Below, piece after piece: positions 43,490 through 53,731 of a stretch of 64,000 nucleotides of DNA (the stretch's first letter is position 1; every line of letters starts with the position of its first letter). Origin of the DNA: Liopterus haemorrhoidalis (Eukaryota > Arthropoda > Insecta > Coleoptera > Dytiscidae). The DNA lies in contig OZ020616.1 in the NCBI GenBank assembly GCA_963971575.1, positions 27,818,306 to 27,882,305 of the forward strand. The letters are read 5' to 3'. Under the pieces are notes generated by a model that saw only the letters and a list, made by a program, of their open reading frames with translations, made no database searches and was not told the origin of the DNA. Made by a program: the position numbers and the translations under genes.

Positions 43490-44548
43490 TAGGGATGGGA
43501 AAAAAACATCGATGTATCGATAACATCGATGTCTCTCCTGAAAACATCGATGTTTTTACCATCGATGTTCAGGTGGCGATAGTATCGATAAAACATCGAT
43601 GTCTGCTACCGATGTCGATGTTTTGAACTTTGAAATTCAGAAACTACCGCTAGAGGCGCTGGAATCTTAAAATTTTTATTTTTATTAAAATTAGTGCACA
43701 AAATATAAGCGCCATCTATTGTAATATAACAATACTAATAGTATTAGTTCTTATTCTTCTTAGCAGTTAGCAGAATAAGAAAAAAATAAGAAGAAACTTC
43801 TAATTTTTGCAAATAATGACAACGACGAACGAAACCAACACTTGTTGCTCTTTGAGTTTTGTTGTCGAGCAATTTTTTGTATAAGTGAACGAGGTAAATA
43901 AAGTGAAATTTAATAGAAATAATCTATTGTTACTTGCTAAAAATGCGCCAAAAAGTATATATTGGCAGTATTTCAGTAAGAACGCCGACGGACCGGCAAC
44001 GTGCCGTCATTTAAATGTCATTTAAAAAAATATCGTTTGTCATATTTCATTTTGAATAGTGACATCTTAAATATTTTATAAATATAATACTAACCTAAAA
44101 TAATACAAACTGTAAAGCCCTTTTTACAATATAACCAAGTTTATAAAAGTCAGTAATACACTATAAAAATCACCAAAATAACCAGATTTAGTTTGTCCTT
44201 ACAAAAGTGAACGGCTTATTAAGCTGTTCCAAACGGTTATAAGCAGCGGCGGGACATTTTAATGTGTCTGTTACACAATCTATTTAAAAATTTAATAAAT
44301 GCTTTTTGTGTATTATATGTTACTTTTTTTCGTATTATATGTTACTTGTTTTCGTATTTTATCTTTATATTATTAAATAAAACCTATATAATATAAAAAA
44401 ATAGTTTTTTTTTTTAATATTTAATAAAACATCGATGTTTCCGATACATCGATGTTATCCATTCGATGTTTTTTCAACATCGATGTTTCAGCGCCGATGT
44501 TAACATCGATGTTCAACATCGATGTTTTGCCTTCGATTTACAACCCTA
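43490..44548. mobile_element. hAT-type element with ACATCGATGT arrays at both ends
   Basis: An exact 8 bp duplication CTATCAGG (43482-43489 and 44549-44556) brackets ends reading TAGGGATGGGAAAAA and TTACAACCCTA. The 10 bp palindrome ACATCGATGT occurs four times exactly in the left 125 bp and five times in the right 115 bp, with further ATCGAT variants. The interior is AT-rich, non-coding, and contains an M1 MITE fragment (44012-44219). Confidence 0.9.
44012..44219 (-). mobile_element. MITE family M1, truncated copy
   Basis: On the minus strand it begins with TAAGCCGTTCACTTTTGTAA and GGACAAACTAAATCTGGTTA and continues as in 51559-51790. It lacks the opposite terminus of the full copy at 16221-16521. 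Confidence 0.7.
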
Positions 44549-44556
44549 CTATCAGG

Positions 44557-45824
44557 ATTGCATAAATATGTTAAACTACTACCAATTGGTTCTCATTAAA
44601 TACAGTTTATTGGTAATATTGGAGACAAAAACTCTAAATTGTACACATCGCAATTAAGAGACCTTGCAGATAAATCTGAAATTACTTCTCGTGCACATAA
44701 TTATACTTAACCCTACAAAATTCTAAAAACTCGGAAATTACATGTTAAATTTGAGAGTTCTACAAAATATTAAATTGTAAAAGGACGTAGGCAGGTGATT
44801 ATTATATTAATAGATGATAGACGGTTGATAATTGGGTAAAATATTTGTGGTGAAAAATTTGCATTTTTAGTATATTATAAAATGTCTATTTGTATATAAT
44901 TACCTGTTGATCTTTAATAGGCATACCTGGAAGGCAAATTTGAAAATAGTAGAGAATTTAAATTGGACATGCTAACAGGAAATACTTTAAAATCATTTCA
45001 ACAGTTCATTTTTTAACACACGCCTTTTAAAAAACTAAAAATATGTATATCAATTATTTTGTATCAAAACATTTAATTATTCATTAGTAAACAATCAGCC
45101 CACATAAAAGATTAATGAGAGCTCAACATTTGCCTACGTATTACCAAATTTTCTCACAATTAATGATGTAAATATTGATTTAAAAGTGTCGATCTCGAGA
45201 GTGAATCTGCTTTTTGTGCTTAAATTTCCAGGATCAAATCCTGGCCAGAGTATGTGTGTTTCCATTCGTCTCAGGGTCGGTTATATGGGGGTTGCAGGAG
45301 ATATAACGTACCCGGCCTCCGGGCATTATAGGGGCCACTACAAAAAATGTCTGCGCCCCGCTCTCCACAGATGACAAGATGCTAGGCTTTTTTATTGTTG
45401 AGAATTTGTTTGGAGCCCTAAAAAATTGCCTGTACCCGATTCCCTTTATGGAGAATGCCCTGAGCCGTCTCATCTCGCCCAATATTTATTAAAATAAACA
45501 AAGTATAAACAAACCAATGTTTCTGTGTGCGCTAAAAAAGGACGTAATACTGACCATATTACTCCTGAATATACACATATTGAAAATATGGTCAGGAAAC
45601 CTGGAAACATCTCACCTTGGGTTGTCATGTAAAGCAAATCAATCAAGGAAAAAGTTTCATATTTATTTATATTTTATCCCTTTACTGCATGAATTTTAAT
45701 TTTGGGTTGAAATAATTCATGAGCATTAGGAATTGGTACTTATTGATAGAAAAATTAATTAAAAAAATATATTTAAAATATTAATTATTATTTTTATGAA
45801 AAAATAATAATTAAAATAATAATT
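44557..45824. other. AT-rich spacer with one SINE-like patch
   Basis: 45186-45480 is GC-richer and contains CAGGATCAAATCCTGGCCAG, which resembles a pol III B box. There is no matching copy in the window and it is not called separately. Confidence 0.35.
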
Positions 45825-46200
45825 TAGGGTTTGTGCCATACATGGAACATTATGATTCTACATTATGTTACAAAAGAAAATGATTCCGTATTATTTGCTC
45901 GTCAATTGCTAGGTGTTCTTCATAAGGGATTAAAAGCAGTCGCCCTCGAATTTTTGAAAGAAAATGTTGTATCTTCTAGTTGTCCTTTCTCAATAAATTC
46001 AGAGTTATCGTTGAAGTGGAAATTCCGCTTGATATCCTCAAATCTATTGCAGCCCATTACTTGAGATACTGCAGGATCCATTGCTGTGTATGTGACATAT
46101 ATGAACATTCAAGATGTAACGTTCTGATTCAGGTTTAAAAGTAAAAAATAAAATAAAAATCGGAATGTACCATATATGGCACACTATGCGGTAAAGGGTT
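45825..46200 (-). mobile_element. piggyBac-like remnant
   Basis: TTTGTGCCATACATGGAACA at the left mirrors GTACCATATATGGCACACTA at the right. The piggyBac transposase fragment lies between. No perfect TTAA flank is seen, so the boundaries are approximate. Confidence 0.55.
45920..46108 (-). pseudogene. piggyBac transposase fragment
   Basis: The frame reads VTYTAMDPAVSQVMGCNRFE then DIKRNFHFNDNSEFIEKGQL. The 'M...RF..I.R..HF.DN' signature belongs to the N-terminal part of the DDE_Tnp_1_7 (piggyBac) family and precedes the first catalytic Asp, which is not included. The frame ends at TAA 45920 and cannot be extended as piggyBac. About 60 of the usual 550-600 residues remain, so it is inactive. 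Confidence 0.7.
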
Positions 46201-46454
46201 ATCGGCACTTCCAGGACGATTGGTTTACCGTGAGCATTATAGACCTGGACCTTTACTTTTACGATTAAGCCAAGTCGAATATAGCTCAGTACGATAAAAA
46301 TAGAGAGCTCAGCACTACGATTATAACTAATTTTACATATATGTCTATAATAGGAGCAATCTGAAACACAGTCGCCATCTAGGCGAAGTATGATTTTTTA
46401 GAATTTGGACAGCTGGTTACTGGTTACCACTACTACGTTACCCATGCACTAGTG
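46201..46454. other. spacer
   Basis: Nothing recognised. Confidence 0.4.
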
Positions 46455-48052
46455 CAGGGGCCAGCAACCGCCGAGCATGGGACGATTGCGGCCCGCAGAA
46501 TGCTTTTTGTAGCCCAGCAATATGACAGTATAATGTTTATTTTTCTTATCTAGCGTAGCCAATATATTACTGCCGCGCTGCTTTAGGATTTGAGGCGTAT
46601 TTATGCCGACGTATATACGTGTAAACAAAGCCGTAGCAACGCCGTGGCATCGGGACAAGTGCCAGGTGCGCGAGGCCTGAGATGCGTTAACGTTTATTCC
46701 GCCATGATATAAACAACTTCTCAAATACTATTAGCAGTGCTGTAGTCGTAATATCAGTAGTAGGTATACAGCAAGATTATTAAAGTAAAGGTTGTCTCGT
46801 AACTTCTGACCAATCAGAGCGTGTGAGGGAATACGTCACCAGTTCAAACTAGCATACAGAATTAATATAGATGTTGCACGTTTTTAAATATGTTTATTGA
46901 TTATTTTCATAATAGATATTTATTTCACGACATTTCTACTGAATAAATTATAAATAAAAATCTAAAGAAATTTTATACTGATTTATATAAAAATTAAGGT
47001 ATATATCAGTATAAGAATTATAATAAATTATATAAGAATTTATTAACTATAATACACATACCCATCTTTGTATTATAGTTAATAAATAACAATAAAATCG
47101 AATACAAATATAATTTTAGTCATATTTAAATAAAAATAGAAAAACAAATTGATAAAATATATAGTATTTAATAAAATTGGAGGTTATATCTGTTTTTAAA
47201 AACGGCTGGAAGTATTTTAACGAAATTTGGTACAACAGAGTAGATCCATGATTCAAATATAGGCATGTTATCTCAAAATTTTCTTTCTTAGGGGATGTTT
47301 CTGGGTTAAAACTGGTACTAAAAAACTAAAAATTCCTTTATAAACAGAACTAACTTAACAGAAAAAACTATGCAATAAAAATTGTTTATAAGAAAACAAA
47401 TCTTATTTGTTCTCTGAATTTCTTCAATTTGATGAATATCAGGGTAATTACGAGGAGACACCCTAAAACTAAAATATTGAAATATTTCTCTTATTATTCT
47501 CTTCACATCAAAAATGAATATAAGAAAATTTATTTAGAACGAATAAACATTCTTTTCGAAGAAAAAATAATTAAAACTAGTCGAAAATAAAAAAATTAAA
47601 CGATATTTTTATATTTATAGCCAAAAATCAAACTTCACGTGCATATAACATATACGATAAACAAAGACTGACGTTCCGTTAGCATACGGATGACGCGTAG
47701 CCTCTCTATTTACCCCCACCACTACAAGTTACGAGACAACCTTATACTTTAATAATCTTGGGTATAAAGTACATATATCGTCACAATCATATGGTATTAA
47801 AATTACAAACAATAAAATGGAAAAAGATAAAAAGTTATTTGAGGTTAAATTAATTTAAGTCTACTTTAAATATTTCTCAAGGGCGCTATTTTAAGTATTT
47901 TCCAAGGGCACCAAAAATATTGCTACGGCTCTGCGTGTAAATATGCGTAAACAAGAAACTAAGACAAAAAAAATAAAAACTACAAAAGGAAGTATGTATA
48001 TAAAATAAAATACTGAATGCGGCCCGCGACGTATAAAGGTTGCCAACCCCTG
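46455..48052. mobile_element. hAT element (CAGGGGCCAGCAACC ends) with a nested insertion
   Basis: CAGGGGCCAGCAACC at the left mirrors GGTTGCCAACCCCTG at the right, with GCGGCCCGCAGAATG and GAATGCGGCCCGCGACG just inside. Flanks CACTAGTG and CACTATGC match at the first five of eight positions. No transposase remains. The 0.99 kb element at 46772-47760 sits inside. Confidence 0.75.
46772..47760. mobile_element. nested DNA element with GGTTGTCTCGTAACTT ends
   Basis: CAAGATTATTAAAGTAAAGG then TTGTCTCGTAACTT (46772-46805) mirrors 47726-47760 with one indel. The interior has a Helitron-like stretch (47150-47560, AAAAACGGCTGGAAGTATTT and AACGAAATTTGGTACAACAG) related to 19757-20741. No transposase seen. 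Confidence 0.75.
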
Positions 48053-48570
48053 CACTATGCATAAAAGTGGCATTTTATATACTGAAATGCGTGCGAAAAG
48101 TGCTTACTTTACGTACGGTAGTTTTATGGTATTTTTACGGTATTTTTATTTAATAAATTATTAAGGCCCTGACCTTTAAATTTTTTGGATAGGTGAATAT
48201 CTAAGAATCCTGGACACGTAAAAAAGTGCACTTACATTGGGGAAATTATTGTAAAACTGTTCTGCAGGACTATTTTGTAACCAGCATGATATATTTTGAC
48301 TGCACCACATATTTTACTGTATTAGATACACAAATTTACATCATAAATGCGACATTTACATATCAATGCTACATAAAAATGTATATGTGTTAAATAACAT
48401 ATTTGAAAGTACATCGTAGATGACATATTTTTTTACTAAAACTGTTGAAGAGCGTTCTCCTTAAAACTTAATGGTTATTGAACATTTACTAAACATATAA
48501 AATCGGTTATATTATAGTAATACGAATTCTTTCACGAGTGAAGAAAACGATAAGATGAAACCATGGCCGA
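48053..48570. other. AT-rich spacer
   Basis: Nothing recognised. Confidence 0.4.
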
Positions 48571-49160
48571 AAGCTGCGTTCAAAGCTCTTTAAATTAGTA
48601 GTAAAATTGACTGTGCATTGTGCGCTGTGGATAAATTTAGTTTTAAAAATAGTTTTAACATTCAAGGCAGCGTTTACAGCTCTTATTTAGTAAAATAAGT
48701 GACTTACGAATATGGCGACATCTGTGTGTCTTTAAACCAACTACGGTGGCTTCGTAAAATGTTTATTATCTATTAACGTTTTCCTAGTTCTGCTGTCCTA
48801 AATGTTTACTAAGCCTAACCTAATTATCTAAATTGATCATGATTACTGCTCGTCTTTGTAATTTTGGGTGAGATTTGTTGTAATTGGCGCGATGACATTT
48901 TGTTAGGTTATATAAAAGCGTACAATATGAAAGTTCTCTCCGGTGCAGACTGAGATAGCCAATGTGTTCATGTGTTTGTCTGTCTCATTAAAACAACTCA
49001 CAAAGTTTAGAAAACTATCCACAATCGACAACACATAATCTATTAAATTTGGAGCACTGAACGGTTTCTTGCCTTACCATATGACAAACTTGTAGTGACA
49101 TTCAACATTGCACAAGATATAGTCTATAGTCGACTAATTTAAGAGTTCTGAACGCAGCTT
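48571..49160. mobile_element. DNA element with AAGCTGCGTTCA ends
   Basis: AAGCTGCGTTCAAAGCTCTT and TAAATTAGT at the left mirror ACTAATTTAAGAGTTCTGAA and CGCAGCTT at the right. The terminal CTGCGTTCA is shared with the MITEs at 35688 and 56425, but the interior differs. Confidence 0.8.
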
Positions 49161-49383
49161 TACTCGGAAGTATGACGTACATTTACGAAATTCAGTTATA
49201 TCATTATTCGCAGTAAATTCGAAAAGGAATGAATAGAAGTGCATAAGAGAGTTATTTTGAACAAAACTTGTTAACATACTGTAATCTCTTCAAAGCCAAA
49301 ATATGTCCTATGTATTAATTAACATGTAACTTGTGGCGAATCTGGAACATGACAATCTGTTAAAGTTAAAACGTGGGTTCAGA
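49161..49383. other. AT-rich spacer
   Basis: Nothing recognised. Confidence 0.4.
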
Positions 49384-49489
49384 ATAGGAATGACTTCGGG
49401 TACACGGGTACCCGCTACCCGACCCGTTAAGGTTCTACCCGGTTCCGAGTTTGAATATCCGCTGCCCGTTATCTACCCATTACCCTTTA

Positions 49490-49625
49490 GCTAACGGGTA
49501 ACGGGTAATTAACGCATAGCGGGTAATTAACGGGTAGCGGGTAATTAACGGGTACCGGGTAATTAACGGGTAGCGGGTAATTAACGTGTAGCGGGTAATT
49601 AGGGGTAGCGGGTAATTAACGGGTA
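49490..49625 (+). repeat. 18 bp minisatellite GGGTAATTAACGGGTAGC
   Basis: Seven copies of GGGTAATTA in near-perfect 18 bp register, the last ending in GGGTACCAG. It lies in the subterminal zone of the composite hAT element. Confidence 0.9.
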
Positions 49626-49640
49626 CCAGTTGAGGTGAAT

Positions 49641-49728
49641 ACCTTTTTTTTGCTCATCACTTGGATTTTGAAAGTGAGGACCTTTTTTTTTCTCATCACT
49701 TGGATTTTGGAAGTGAGGACCTTTTTTC
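49641..49728 (+). repeat. about 42 bp tandem duplication
   Basis: CTCATCACTTGGATTTTG plus AAGTGAGGACC is present twice, each preceded by a T run. The same module occurs once at about 21162-21193. Confidence 0.8.
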
Positions 49729-50659
49729 GGGCGATTGTCAGCAGTGACCGGAGTGATCCGGATCTGGATCGATGTCATGTTACACTTCGTGAGAACTCGG
49801 TTTGTAATGTATTATCATAAAGTGTATTTTGTCATCAATTTGTAGGGCAGTCTATTTGAAACTAATAGACTTAGTCTGTACTTTCTTGCAACCATACTAT
49901 ATAAAAATATTGAAAATATTTCCCAAATCCCAGATGTCCGATTTATAAGGGCAATAAACATCGCCATAAACTTAACACATCTGGTTTAAAATACAGTGGC
50001 TACATAAGGTGAATTGTTTGTTTACTATTAATCCGGCAAAAATGTTAGATAATTCACTTCTATAGATTTTTAATTATTTAACTTGTTCATATAATGCAAG
50101 AGCCGGCTGAGCGACGTTCTACCTACATGTTGCAAACCAACAATCGTATTGAACGAACAACCGATAACTGACCGACCTGTGTCTCGGGAACATGTTTACT
50201 TAGTCGGATCGTTGAGCCGGATCAATGAGCCGGCTCAACAAACTGAACGACCTCCACTGATCCAGTTCCGCAAACTGAGCCGAAATTCCCATCTCTAGTC
50301 TATAACACCGGGTTTCGCTTCACAATTACTTTTATGGTCATAATTACGACCAGGTTGCAACCCGACAGACAGTACCTAAACTAAAAAAGAAACACAAGAT
50401 AATGGAGGGTTTTATAGTTATTCGGTAATGAGTTCGAGAGGTATATAACTTTCGCGAATTGTTGATTAAGGCAGTGTTCCTCAACAGGTGGTCCGCGGAC
50501 CACTGGTGGTACATTTTTTGTACAAATAATTTATATTTTGTTTATTTTCTATAAACTTTAGGTGATTTTCTACAAATAAAATAAATTTATATAGTAACAC
50601 ATTAAATATCCCAGCAAACATTTTTATCCGGACCAGTACTGGTAAAGCACATACTCGCC

Positions 50660-50940
50660 GGCATTGAAAGTAATGGGCCAGTGCTGGCATTTCGTACTGG
50701 GCCAGTACCCCGGTGTCCCGTGGCCCTTAGCTGGTCCATTGATGTATCAGTTGCTGGCCCAGCAACGGTAAAGTGCATTGAAAGTAATGGGCCAGTGCTG
50801 GCATTTCGCACTGGGCCAGTGCTGGCATTTCGCATTGGTCCAGTGCTGGCATTTTGCACTGGGCCAGTGCCCCGGTGTCCCCGTGGCCGTTAGCTGGCCC
50901 ATTGATGTATCAGTTGCTGGCCCAGCAACGGTAAAGTGCA
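50660..50940 (+). repeat. minisatellite of GGGCCAGTGCTGGCATTTCG units, higher-order
   Basis: A unit of about 24 bp (GGGCCAGTGCTGGCATTTCG + CACT) recurs. A larger block ending CCCCGGTGTCCC ... TTAGCTGG ... GATGTATCAGTTGCTGGCCC appears twice. The unit length is a multiple of three, so both strands show long repetitive open frames that are not genes. Confidence 0.9.
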
Positions 50941-51084
50941 AAATAATCGCATTAGTTGCAAGATTTATTTCTGACAGACTAGTGCTTATATTATACCCAC
51001 TCTCTAGTGTTTCAAATGTAATATATGTGTACTTACCCAGTATTAAAATAAATTAATGGTTAGGTGCAAAATAAATACTCATTT

Positions 51085-51250
51085 GGCCATTTTCACCATC
51101 GTTGAATAAATTTATTTAACAAGTAAAGTTGACAATATCGCATCGGTTTTAAACTATTAATGAAGAAATTAACATTGCTGTCAATAGAATGATGCGATAT
51201 TGTTAACTTAAGTTGTTAAATAAATTTATTCAACGATGGTAAAACTGGCC
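51085..51250. mobile_element. small palindromic MITE (166 bp)
   Basis: GGCCATTTTCACCATCGTTG, AATAAATTTATTTAACA and CAATATCGCATC at the left mirror the right arm ending TTCAACGATGGTAAAACTGGCC. The arms are about 65 bp with few mismatches. Non-coding. Confidence 0.8.
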
Positions 51251-51558
51251 GATTGTAAATTGAATTAACAGTTATAATTTATTGATTTATTTATAAATAT
51301 TAAATAAATATAATTTCAGGAATAACAGGAATTAGTTTATTTAATTTATTAATTTAATGAAGAATTTTAAGAAAATGGTTTTCTGCCATTTCGGTCAAAC
51401 CAATTTCATCCTAAAGATAAGGGGTGACTAATAATTTTCGCCAATATTCGTCTTGTATTATCTACCACATCTTTTCCCCCTGACTTGAAGAGTGCCAACC
51501 TAAAGAAATCATACTTGTTAAAATAAATTCAATAAACAAATTTTATAAGCATTAATGC

Positions 51559-51790
51559 TATAAGCTGTTCACTTTTGTAAGAACAAACTAGATCTGGTTA
51601 TTTTGGTGATTTTTATAGTGTATTACTGACTTTTAGAAACTTGGTTATATTGTAAAAAAAGTTTTACAGTTTTGGATTAAGTTTGTATTATTTTAGGTTA
51701 GTATTATATTTACAAAATATTTAAGATGTCACTATTCAAAATGAAATATGACAAATTATATTTTTTAAATGACATATTTATAATCTTGTA
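51559..51790 (+). mobile_element. MITE family M1, truncated copy
   Basis: It starts TATAAGCTGTTCACTTTTGT and AAGAACAAACTAGATCTGGT as in 16221-16521. The rest (GATGTCACTATTCAAAATGA) matches 44012-44219. Both truncated copies end in the same neighbourhood, suggesting a subfamily. Confidence 0.75.
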
Positions 51791-52825
51791 TCAGATTTAT
51801 TAATAATTGAAAATTTTATTACATGAAAAAAACTATGATTGAACTAAACTAAATATTAAACAATTTAATATGAAGAAGTTTGTGTAAACTACGTCCTTAA
51901 ATCTAACAAAACACACACAAATCACAATAAAAAACTGTATAATGCTCACGATCAATAACTATTCAAATACACATCCTGATAAACTGTTCACCAACACGTC
52001 CAAACTTGTACTCACAGAATATCACTTGTACCGACCCTCGAAGGCCACGCCGTTAGGGTGTTTTATGACTAAGAACGATCAGACTTTTCAAATTATTACA
52101 TTCAAAAAAAGTTATGAACATAAGCACTGGCCCGCTAGAAATAATCTTGGATTAATACAAATAAGGAATGCTTATAAAATGCTGGTAAAGTACTTCGTAT
52201 AGGCGGAGTGCGAAATACAAATGTGAAGTACATTATTAATACTGGCGTTGCACTTACTTTTGGTGCCAGCAATGTACCAGCGTAAAAGCAGTTTACCGGC
52301 ATTCGGCCGTTAGTTCAATGTTTGCTGGGATATTTGTTTTCTTGCAAAAAATGAACTAACATTTATTATTAGTGGTTAGAAAATTATATATTGTACCGGT
52401 CCGCGGTGCGTTTTTGATTGAGAAACACTTGATTAAGGTATAGCATTCTAGTTTAATATCAAATATTATAAATATGTAATTATTAACTTTGTAATAAATT
52501 GTTAATAGCGCATAGAGTATAGTGCAATACGACAGGGTTGATTGCACTATCGTTAATTTCCTAGATTCTAAATGCTAAGTGACCAAAGCTGATGACTTTT
52601 CTCCTCAGGTTAGCGACTGAATTTTTGAGAGACGGCTTTTGAGGTAGTTCAGAACTAACGGATTTAGTAACTTCTCGCCAAGTTCTTGGCGATAAATAAA
52701 GAGTAATTGATAAGTGTCGTGGTGTCAGTCACTTAGTTCTGGTTGGTTGTTTCACGTATATGAGTTGATATGTATTTGTTGTATTTTTATTCGCTTATTT
52801 ATTTGGGTTACTGGATTTTTACATA

Positions 52826-53429
52826 CAGTGGAACCTCTATATTCGTCATTAATCTGAACAAAAATTTAAAAAAATGTTGTTTAAACTTTAACTTTATTGT
52901 ACTAAATAGATAAACATAGTGGTTGAAATGGAAAAGGAGGAAGGTTAATGTTGAAAACAAGAGTTGCTATCAATTAAAACAAAACAGCCAATAGTAATTC
53001 CAATTCTGATCATGGGGTATGTTTTGTCGATGATTTAGTAGAACTCGTTTTAACAAGGAATTTGCTCATTGTTGTTTGTTTTTGTCTGCTCTGTAAAACC
53101 TTTCTGAAGTAGTCATTCACATTATCGTTAAATGTTTTGGGTGACTGTAGCAAAATTTGGGTGCCATTTTTCGACCATATTCTGCACTTTGGCCCAATTA
53201 GATAGCATTTCATTGATTTCAGCGTTAGATATGGATGCTTTACTCGACTCTTCCTCTCCAGACGAATTCATCTCCATCATTTCCGTTTCTTGGTCTTCGG
53301 TCCGCAGTGCCGGCGCTCGGCGAAGGGAGTGACGACGAATACGGAAAATACTAATAAAAATTGTCAACAGAATCTGACGAATATCGAATATTACGAATAC
53401 AGAGATTGACGAATATAAAGGTTCCACTG
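52826..53429 (-). mobile_element. pogo/Tigger-derived element, internally deleted
   Basis: CAGTGGAACCTCTATATTCG at the left mirrors the right end (CGAATATAAAGGTTCCACTG) with one mismatch, and TA flanks both sides (52824-52825, 53430-53431). It is 604 bp and retains only the end of the transposase gene. Confidence 0.9.
53010..53330 (-). pseudogene. Tigger/pogo transposase, C-terminal fragment
   Basis: The first frame gives RTEDQETEMMEMNSSGEEES and ISNAEINEMLSNWAKVQNMV then EKWHPN. A second frame continues FNDNVNDYFRKVLQSRQKQT and TMSKFLVKTSSTKSSTKH to TGA at 53010. The block 'FND....HFR.VL..RQKQT....F' is the conserved tail of Tigger-type transposases. The two parts are in different frames around 53130-53160, so the gene is frameshifted as well as lacking the CENP-B-like HTH and the DDE domain. 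The start lies outside the retained sequence. Confidence 0.75.
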
Positions 53430-53731
53430 TATTACATTTTCATAAGGGGTATACCATACAAAGTAGGTGAAAATAAAAACAGATACAAAATAATTTTAGT
53501 TTTCATTACTAAACATTAAACCGGATAATGGAGTGCTTTATTAGTTAGTCGGTAATGAGTTCTAGAGGTACATAACTTTCGCGAATTGTTGATTAAGGTG
53601 TTACATAGCATTCTAGTTTAATATCAAATATTATTAATATGTAATTATTAACATTGTAATAAATTATTAATAGCGCATAGAGTATAGTGCAATACGGCAG
53701 GGTTGATTGCACTATCGTTAATTTCCTAGAT

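Larger units (their letters stand above)
49384..50299. mobile_element. composite hAT-type element (deleted relative of 42016-43254)
   Basis: 49728-50299 matches 42131-43254 with internal deletions (CGGGCGATTGTSAGCAGTGA, GATCCGGATCTGGATCGATG, CAGATGTCCGATTTATAAGG) and ends CCGAAATTCCCATCTCTA. The left part is unrelated: TAGGAATGACTTCGGGTACA, GGGTA arrays and a duplicated TTTTTTT...CATCACTTGGATTTTG module. The left boundary and target duplication are uncertain. Confidence 0.6.
50604..52335. mobile_element. nested DNA element with CCCAGCAAACA ends and CCAGTGCTGGCA repeats
   Basis: AAATATCCCAGCAAACA (50604-50620) and TGTTTGCTGGGATATTT (52319-52335) are perfect 17 bp inverted ends. The left subterminal zone is the minisatellite at 50660-50940. 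The right zone has TGGTGCCAGC, GTACCAGCG and TTTACCGGC words of the same type. The 86-codon frame at 51942-52202 is of no recognised family. Confidence 0.75.
50472..52430. mobile_element. hAT element with GATTAAGG target duplication, filled by nested elements
   Basis: CAGTGTTCCTCAACAGGTGG with GTCCGCGGACCACTGG at the left mirrors GGTCCGCGGTGCG ... TTGAGAAACACTT at the right. The exact 8 bp duplication GATTAAGG lies at 50464-50471 and 52431-52438. The empty-site paralogue at about 53597 confirms the boundaries. Outside the nested element (50604-52335) little of the hAT is left and no transposase is seen. Confidence 0.94.
50398..53731. repeat. direct duplication of about 210 bp; one copy carries a hAT, the other is an empty site
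   Basis: Copy A is 50398-50471 plus 52431-52566; copy B is 53524-53731. Shared text includes CTTTCGCGAATTGTTGATTA, AGCATTCTAGTTTAATATCA, TTAATAGCGCATAGAGTATA and GATTGCACTATCGTTAATTT. In copy B GATTAAGG occurs once, uninterrupted. In copy A it is duplicated around the hAT at 50472-52430. Confidence 0.92.

Noticed and set aside
45186..45480. SINE with B-box-like GGATCAAATCC
   Set aside because: No A box at the right distance, no tail, and no second copy in the window.
49490..49625. CRISPR-like regular array
   Set aside because: The units are contiguous 18 bp tandem repeats with no unique spacers, in a eukaryotic transposon context.
50602..51056. Several overlapping open frames on both strands (ALGQCWHF- and NASTGP-type repeats)
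   Set aside because: They are produced by a 24 bp minisatellite whose period is a multiple of three. There is no start context, and the peptides are pure repeats.
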